6,015 nt of DNA, taken from an uncultured Lachnospiraceae bacterium (lineage in GTDB: Bacteria > Bacillota > Clostridia > Lachnospirales > Lachnospiraceae). The notes under the pieces are model-generated. The model did no database searches. It was not told where the DNA came from and saw only the letters and a program-made list of their open reading frames with translations. Where the stretch lies: the NCBI GenBank assembly GCA_946639085.1, contig CAMPBP010000088.1:1-6015 (forward strand). The letters run 5' to 3'. This document shows positions 1-6,015 of this stretch, one piece after another. The position numbers and the translations under genes are program-made. The first letter of the stretch is position 1, and each line of letters opens with the position of its first letter.

Positions 1-9
1 GGTGTATAA
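1..9 (-). promoter_or_regulatory. Candidate DnaA box at left edge
   Basis: Read on the minus strand this is TTATACACC, which matches the DnaA-box consensus TTATNCACA at 8 of 9 positions; only the last base differs. It lies just upstream of the probable dnaA promoter, where many Firmicutes carry a DnaA-box cluster used for origin function and dnaA autoregulation. The window starts here, so neighbouring boxes cannot be seen. One 9-mer near-match in AT-rich DNA is weak evidence. Confidence 0.4.
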
Positions 10-17
10 AGAATAAT

Positions 18-46
18 TTGAAATTTTTTCTTATTTATATTAAGAT
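18..46 (+). promoter_or_regulatory. Probable dnaA promoter (sigma-A type)
   Basis: A -35 element TTGAAA (18-23, 5 of 6 to TTGACA) is followed after exactly 17 bp by TAAGAT (41-46, 4 of 6 to TATAAT). Transcription would start near 53, giving a leader of about 45 nt before dnaA. The near-match DnaA box at 1-9 lies just upstream, as expected if DnaA represses its own gene. The -10 is imperfect and the DNA is AT-rich, so the call is probable rather than certain. Confidence 0.55.
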
Positions 47-97
47 AAATTAGATTAATTTTGAGAGTTTATTGTTATTGTTCGAAAGAGAAAAGCT

Positions 98-1453
98 ATG
101 TCCGAAATAAGTGAAAAATGGGAATTAATTAAAGATACCGTTCGTAATGAATATGAACTGAGTGATATTTCTTTTGATACCTGGATCAAACCTTTAAGAT
201 TCTACGATGTTTGCGATAACACCGTAGTTATTATGATTCCTTCGGAAGCAAGTCACGCTCTTAATTATATCAATACAAGATATAAATCTTATTTCAAAGT
301 AACAATCTCTGAAATAATGAATCACGAATATGATGTTGTATTTAAACTTGAAAAAGATGTAGAAGGTTCTTCAAAAGAAAACTCTTCGATCAGTTCAAAC
401 GTTTACAATATCAATTATGAAACAGCAAATTTAAATCCAAAATATAAATTCAATTCTTTTGTTGTTGGAAGTAATAACAAAATGGCTCATTCGGCATCAC
501 TTGCCGTTGCCGAATCTCCCGGAACCGCTTACAATCCTTTATTTATTTACGGCGGACCCGGTCTTGGTAAAACTCACCTTATGCATGCAATAGGTCATTT
601 CATATTGGAACAAAATCCAAACATGAAAGTTTTGTATGTTACAAGTGAACAGTTTACAAACGAAGTTATCGAATCTATTCGTAGCGGTAATGCTTCGGAT
701 ATTACCAAATTAAGAGAAAAATACAGAACAGTCGATGTACTTATGGTCGATGACGTTCAATTTATAATAGGTAAAGATGCAACTCAGGAAGAATTCTTCC
801 ATACATTTAATGCTCTTCATTCATCAGGAAAACAGATAGTCATTTCATCAGATAAGCCTCCTAAAAAAATGGAAACTTTGGATGAAAGATTCAGATCACG
901 TTTCGAGTGGGGACTTTGTACAGATATTCAACCTCCGGACTATGAAACACGTATGGCAATTCTTATGAAAAATGTTGAAAATTGCGATCGTGATATAGAT
1001 AAGGAAATAATTGAATATATTGCAACCAACATTAAATCAAACATAAGAGAACTTGAAGGAGCACTTAATAAGATACTTGCTTTTGCAAAGCTTAATAACG
1101 TAGATCTTACTTTAAAATCTGCGGAAGAAGCATTAAGAGACGTTATTTATCCGGATAAACCAAGAGAAATAACTCCTTCTTATATTATAAATGTAGTTTC
1201 CGAACATTTTGGAATAAAAGTAGAAGATATCATTTCAAAGAAAAGAAATGCTGAAATAGCTCTTCCAAGACAGATAGCAATGTATCTTTGCAGAGAAATG
1301 ACTGATATTTCTTTAAATGAAATAGGATCTTTTGTAGGAAACAGAGATCATACAACCGTTATGCACGGATCTTCAAAGATAGCTGAAGACATTAAAAAGA
1401 ATCCCGATCTTGCAGCTAAAGTAGATATTATTAGAAAGAAGATATCCCCATAA
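98..1453 (+). CDS. dnaA: Chromosomal replication initiator protein DnaA
   Basis: DnaA is the AAA+ ATPase that binds DnaA boxes at oriC, forms a filament and melts the origin so that helicase can be loaded. It also acts as a transcription factor. The 451-residue product is normal length. Domain I (about 1-85) has the W(E)..K.. start and the SFDTWIKPL motif. Domain II (about 86-115) is a short Ser/Asn-rich linker. Domain III holds Walker A GGPGLGKT (152-159), Walker B VLMVDDVQF (214-222), the sensor I segment IVISSDKPP (247-255), the box VII segment RFRSRFEWGL (264-273) with its arginine-finger region, and the sensor II stretch NIRELEGALNKI (315-326). Domain IV carries the basic loop KKRNAEIALPRQIAMYL (381-397) and the DNA-binding signature GNRDHTTVMHG (414-424). 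The family usually has Ala at the last position, here Gly. The start is supported by a modest Shine-Dalgarno GAAAGAG (84-90), 7 nt upstream. Three in-frame TAA codons in a row (1451-1459) end the gene. Confidence 0.98.
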   Translation: MSEISEKWELIKDTVRNEYELSDISFDTWIKPLRFYDVCDNTVVIMIPSEASHALNYINTRYKSYFKVTISEIMNHEYDVVFKLEKDVEGSSKENSSISSNVYNINYETANLNPKYKFNSFVVGSNNKMAHSASLAVAESPGTAYNPLFIYGGPGLGKTHLMHAIGHFILEQNPNMKVLYVTSEQFTNEVIESIRSGNASDITKLREKYRTVDVLMVDDVQFIIGKDATQEEFFHTFNALHSSGKQIVISSDKPPKKMETLDERFRSRFEWGLCTDIQPPDYETRMAILMKNVENCDRDIDKEIIEYIATNIKSNIRELEGALNKILAFAKLNNVDLTLKSAEEALRDVIYPDKPREITPSYIINVVSEHFGIKVEDIISKKRNAEIALPRQIAMYLCREMTDISLNEIGSFVGNRDHTTVMHGSSKIAEDIKKNPDLAAKVDIIRKKISP

Positions 1454-1487
1454 TAATAAACATCGGTTGTTAATTTAAATGTATAAC

Positions 1488-1511
1488 TTTTTATAAATAA
1501 AATTATAAAAA
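1488..1511. repeat. AT-only inverted repeat, 9-bp arms
   Basis: TTTTTATAA (1488-1496) and TTATAAAAA (1503-1511) are perfect reverse complements separated by 6 nt. The element lies within a 29-bp stretch made only of A and T (1488-1516). As RNA the stem would be weak. It is not a convincing terminator, because the stem has no G-C pair. It may contribute to an easily melted or bent stretch of the origin, or be a by-product of composition. Confidence 0.5.
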
Positions 1512-1526
1512 ATATTCATTTATAAA
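1488..1526. other. AT-rich tract, possible DNA unwinding element (left)
   Basis: Thirty-eight of 39 bases are A or T; the only exception is C1517. It lies about 35 bp after the dnaA stop and ends just before the DnaA-box-like site at 1530-1538. Such tracts beside DnaA boxes are typical of the region that DnaA melts. The rival tract at 1643-1681 is nearer dnaN, where the B. subtilis unwinding site lies, so this one is the less favoured candidate. Confidence 0.35.
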
Positions 1527-1529
1527 CTT

Positions 1530-1538
1530 TGTTGATAA
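1530..1538 (-). promoter_or_regulatory. Candidate DnaA box (TTATCAACA)
   Basis: The minus strand reads TTATCAACA, one mismatch from the strong box TTATCCACA. It lies in the dnaA-dnaN gap and overlaps the left arm of an inverted repeat (1532-1553). The same 9-mer also occurs inside recF at 4063-4071, so it is not unique to the origin. Its value rests mainly on location. Confidence 0.45.
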
Positions 1539-1553
1539 GTGATGACTTATTAA
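1532..1553. repeat. Inverted repeat overlapping a DnaA-box-like site
   Basis: ATAAGT (1535-1540) and ACTTAT (1545-1550) are perfect reverse complements around a 4-nt GATG loop. The pairing extends outward by one G-T and two T-A pairs to 1532 and 1553. The left arm covers most of the candidate DnaA box at 1530-1538. It could be a small hairpin or a two-fold protein site. No poly-T run follows immediately, so it is not a standard terminator. Confidence 0.5.
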
Positions 1554-1567
1554 ATGTTTTAAGAACT

Positions 1568-1596
1568 TTAACAACATATTTATTAAGGCTTATAAA
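1568..1596 (+). promoter_or_regulatory. Probable dnaN promoter (sigma-A type)
   Basis: A -35 element TTAACA (1568-1573, 5 of 6 to TTGACA) is spaced exactly 17 bp from a -10 element TATAAA (1591-1596, 5 of 6 to TATAAT). Transcription would begin near 1603, leaving a leader of about 119 nt before dnaN. Two features overlap it. The TTAACAACA sequence (1568-1576) at the -35 is one base from the nearby TTATCAACA site, and the inverted repeat 1589-1611 covers the -10 and the start point. This would let dnaN, yaaA and recF be transcribed separately from dnaA. Confidence 0.55.
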
Positions 1597-1611
1597 TGTT
1601 TATTTTATAAG
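1589..1611. repeat. Perfect 8-bp inverted repeat over the dnaN promoter -10 region
   Basis: CTTATAAA (1589-1596) and TTTATAAG (1604-1611) are perfect reverse complements around a 7-nt spacer. The left arm contains the proposed -10 hexamer and the right arm lies at and just after the predicted start. This is a plausible two-fold operator, but no regulator family can be named from the sequence. Both arms contain the palindromic hexamer TTATAA that recurs in this intergenic region. Confidence 0.5.
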
Positions 1612-1622
1612 TAAAAAGAACA

Positions 1623-1639
1623 TTTTACACATATCAACA
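1623..1639 (+). promoter_or_regulatory. Pair of degenerate DnaA boxes beside the AT-rich tract
   Basis: TTTTACACA (1623-1631) and ATATCAACA (1631-1639) lie head to tail in the same direction, sharing one base. Each differs from TTATCCACA at two positions. They sit 3 bp before the AT tract at 1643-1681. That resembles the B. subtilis arrangement, where DnaA boxes next to the unwinding site load a DnaA filament onto single-stranded DNA. Each box alone would be unremarkable; the pairing and position are the evidence. Confidence 0.35.
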
Positions 1640-1642
1640 CAC

Positions 1643-1681
1643 TATATTAATAATAATATTAATTACTTAATATATATATTA
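1643..1681. other. AT-rich tract, probable DNA unwinding element (right)
   Basis: Thirty-eight of 39 bases are A or T; the only exception is C1666. The tract contains three consecutive TAA triplets (1648-1656), a 7-bp inverted repeat (ATTAATA 1646-1652 with TATTAAT 1657-1663) and an alternating TA run (1671-1679). It is bordered by the degenerate DnaA-box pair on the left and lies 41 bp before dnaN. This is the expected place for origin melting in Firmicutes. The triplets resemble DnaA-trio elements, but phase and strand do not clearly fit. Confidence 0.5.
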
Positions 1682-1705
1682 CCCAGGAAAATCAAAAACC
1701 GGATG

Positions 1706-1711
1706 AAAGGA
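1706..1711 (+). promoter_or_regulatory. dnaN ribosome binding site
   Basis: AAAGGA lies 10 nt before the dnaN ATG at 1722 and is the only strong purine-rich site nearby. It fixes the start codon. The 10-nt spacer is mostly filled by the DnaA box at 1714-1722. Confidence 0.75.
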
Positions 1712-1713
1712 AT

Positions 1714-1722
1714 TTATACACA
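1714..1722 (+). promoter_or_regulatory. Consensus DnaA box across the dnaN start codon
   Basis: TTATACACA matches the DnaA-box consensus TTATNCACA at all nine positions and is the best box in the window. Its last base is the A of the dnaN ATG. In Firmicutes, DnaA boxes close to dnaN help define the right side of the origin. Bound DnaA here could also affect dnaN expression, but that is inference. Confidence 0.65.
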
Positions 1723-2825
1723 TGAAAATCGAATGTTTAAAATCTAATCTTTTAAACGGTGTATCTATCGTTTCAAAAGCTGTTCCTTCAAAAACATCAC
1801 TTTCAATACTCCAGTGTATTCTTATCAAAGCGAAAGACGGAGTTATTACATTAACCGCTAACGATACGGAACTTGGAATAGAAACAAAGATTGAAGGAAA
1901 TATCATTAAAGAAGGAAATGTAGCTTTGGATGCAAAGTTTATTGCAGAAGCTGTAAGAAAACTTCCTGACAGTACTATTACGATAGATGTTGATGATAAT
2001 TTCTTTACAAAAATTAATTGTGAAAAAGTTAACCTTGAGTTTTCAGGTAAAAACGGCGAAGAATTCACCGCTATTCCAAGCATTAACAGAGTAAATAATG
2101 TATTTATAAGTGATTATTCATTAAAAGAACTTATTAAACAGACTATTTTTTGTGTAGGTGACAGTACCACAAATCAGATTATGAATTCGGAACTTGTTCA
2201 CATTAACGGCGACAATATTGAATTTGTTGCACTTGACGGACACAGAATTGCTTATAGAAAGAGTTCTTTAAAAAATTCATATTCAGAAATAAAAGTTATT
2301 ATTCCAGGAAAAACCTTAAATGAAATCGAAAGAATATTGACCGGTGATCAAAATAAAGATGTTTCAATATTCTTTGAAAAAAATTATGTATTGTTTGAGA
2401 TTGAAAATACGATAATAGTTTCAAGACTTGTTGAAGGAACATACTTTGATTATGAAAAGATGCTCACAAAAGACTATGAAACAAAGATTGAAGTAAACAA
2501 AAAAGATATTTTCAATTGTATAGACAGAAGTACTTTGATGTTAAGAGAAGGTGAAAAGAAACCTATCATCTTTGAAGTAAGAGATAATTTTATCAACTTC
2601 TGCATGAAAACAATGTTTGGTGAAATGAACGAAGATCTTTCCGTAAATAAAGTCGGAAAAGATATAGATATAGCTTTCAATCCTCAGTTCTTACTTGATA
2701 CTTTAAAGGTTCTTGAAGATGATGAAATAAATATTTATATGATGAGTCCCAAGAATCCCTGCATCATAAGAAATGAAGAAGATACGTATGTATATCTCAT
2801 TTTACCCGTTAACTTCGTAAAATAA
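1722..2825 (+). CDS. dnaN: DNA polymerase III beta subunit (sliding clamp)
   Basis: DnaN forms the ring-shaped homodimer that slides on DNA and tethers the replicative polymerase and many repair proteins. The 367-residue product is normal length and built from three similar clamp folds of about 120 residues each. Recognisable segments are the N-terminal start with LSILQCILIKA, the middle-domain segment FVALDGHRIAYRKSSL, the segment IIPGKTLNEIERIL, and in the third domain LREGEKKPIIFEV, FNPQFLLDTLKVLEDDE and the C-terminal strand YLILPVNF. Most clamps end in a LPVR- or LPMR-type strand; LPVNF is the form I recall from Lachnospiraceae and related Clostridia. The start is fixed by AAAGGA 10 nt upstream. 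The gene stops 7 nt before yaaA. It probably has its own promoter at 1568-1596 and may also receive dnaA read-through. Confidence 0.97.
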   Translation: MKIECLKSNLLNGVSIVSKAVPSKTSLSILQCILIKAKDGVITLTANDTELGIETKIEGNIIKEGNVALDAKFIAEAVRKLPDSTITIDVDDNFFTKINCEKVNLEFSGKNGEEFTAIPSINRVNNVFISDYSLKELIKQTIFCVGDSTTNQIMNSELVHINGDNIEFVALDGHRIAYRKSSLKNSYSEIKVIIPGKTLNEIERILTGDQNKDVSIFFEKNYVLFEIENTIIVSRLVEGTYFDYEKMLTKDYETKIEVNKKDIFNCIDRSTLMLREGEKKPIIFEVRDNFINFCMKTMFGEMNEDLSVNKVGKDIDIAFNPQFLLDTLKVLEDDEINIYMMSPKNPCIIRNEEDTYVYLILPVNFVK

Positions 2826-2832
2826 CAAAATT

Positions 2833-3042
2833 ATGGAAATTATCAAATTAAGAGACGAATATATTAAACTTGGCCAGGCACTTAAGGCTGCCGGTTTTGT
2901 TGAAGACGGTGTCGAAGCAAAATTTGTTATCACGGAAGGGCATGTATTTGTAAACGGTGAAGTAGATCTTCGAAGAGGAAGAAAACTTTACGAAAACGAC
3001 ATTGTTTCTTATGACGGCAAAGAAATAAAAATTACCAAGTAG
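2833..3042 (+). CDS. yaaA: S4 domain RNA-binding protein, YaaA family
   Basis: The 69-residue protein is essentially a single S4 domain, a small fold named after ribosomal protein S4 that binds structured RNA. The visible signature is IKLGQALKAAGFVEDGVEAKFVI (residues about 12-34) followed by the turn VFVNGEVDLRRGRKLYENDIV (about 38-58), with the basic RRGRK patch (47-51) typical of this family. The position between dnaN and recF is conserved across Firmicutes, which supports the YaaA assignment. A ribosome- or RNA-related role is likely, but the sequence alone does not give the substrate. The ATG lies 7 nt after the dnaN stop, and no Shine-Dalgarno sequence is visible in between or in the dnaN tail. 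Translation is probably coupled to dnaN. Only 4 nt separate its stop from recF. Confidence 0.93.
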   Translation: MEIIKLRDEYIKLGQALKAAGFVEDGVEAKFVITEGHVFVNGEVDLRRGRKLYENDIVSYDGKEIKITK

Positions 3043-3046
3043 ATTA

Positions 3047-6015
<2,969 letters not shown>

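Larger units (their letters stand above)
1454..1721. other. oriC: Probable replication origin region (oriC), dnaA-dnaN intergenic
   Basis: This 268-bp gap between dnaA and dnaN is strikingly AT-rich. It contains near-match or matching DnaA boxes (1530-1538, 1623-1631, 1631-1639, 1714-1722), two 39-bp tracts with only one C each (1488-1526 and 1643-1681), and several inverted repeats. In Bacillus subtilis and other Firmicutes the unwinding part of oriC lies in this same gap, so position and content agree. No GC-rich hairpin followed by a T run is present, so dnaA transcripts may read through into dnaN. The boxes are mostly degenerate, so the exact functional boundaries are inferred. Confidence 0.75.

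Noticed and set aside
1532..1553. Hairpin as a dnaA transcription terminator
   Set aside because: The stem is short and AT-rich, with one G-C pair per arm region, and lacks a directly following T run.
1529..1747. 72-codon open frame across the dnaA-dnaN gap
   Set aside because: It lies in AT-rich origin DNA, overlaps the dnaN start in another frame, has no ribosome binding site and encodes a low-complexity Ile/Asn/Tyr-rich product.
1679..2083. Minus-strand open frame of 134 codons opposite dnaN
   Set aside because: It is antisense to clear dnaN sequence, with Ser/Phe-rich composition typical of shadow frames.

Overview
The window holds the conserved bacterial replication-origin gene cluster. 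All genes are on the + strand, in the order dnaA, dnaN, yaaA (S4 domain), recF, gyrB (3' end cut off by the window edge). Gene order, AT-rich composition and protein detail point to a low-GC Firmicute. Several features resemble Lachnospiraceae or other Clostridia as I remember them: DnaN ending in LILPVNF, and GyrB carrying the [16 protein letters not shown] stretch and ending near GRDQN. This family assignment is recall-based, not searched.

Layout: 1-97 is a short dnaA leader with a good sigma-A-type promoter and a near-match DnaA box at the extreme left edge. 98-1453 is dnaA. 1454-1721 is a 268-bp, very AT-rich intergenic region with the hallmarks of oriC: candidate DnaA boxes, two 39-bp tracts with a single C each, several inverted repeats and a probable dnaN promoter. 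1722-2825 is dnaN, 2833-3042 yaaA and 3047-4129 recF, packed with gaps of 7 and 4 nt. 4147 to the window end is gyrB (623 codons, no stop reached).

Functionally this is a replication-initiation and maintenance unit. DnaA binds and opens the origin; DnaN is the sliding clamp; RecF loads recombinase at stalled forks and gaps; GyrB with GyrA relieves supercoils. The S4 protein is a small presumed RNA-binding protein. yaaA and recF lack good Shine-Dalgarno sequences and are probably translated by coupling to the gene before. dnaN and gyrB have their own clear ribosome binding sites.

No mobile element, CRISPR array, tRNA, rRNA or novel multigene system is visible. The points most worth a second look are a charged insertion of about 50 residues in GyrB, a consensus DnaA box lying across the dnaN start codon, the palindrome-rich origin region, and a substituted coumarin-contact arginine in GyrB.
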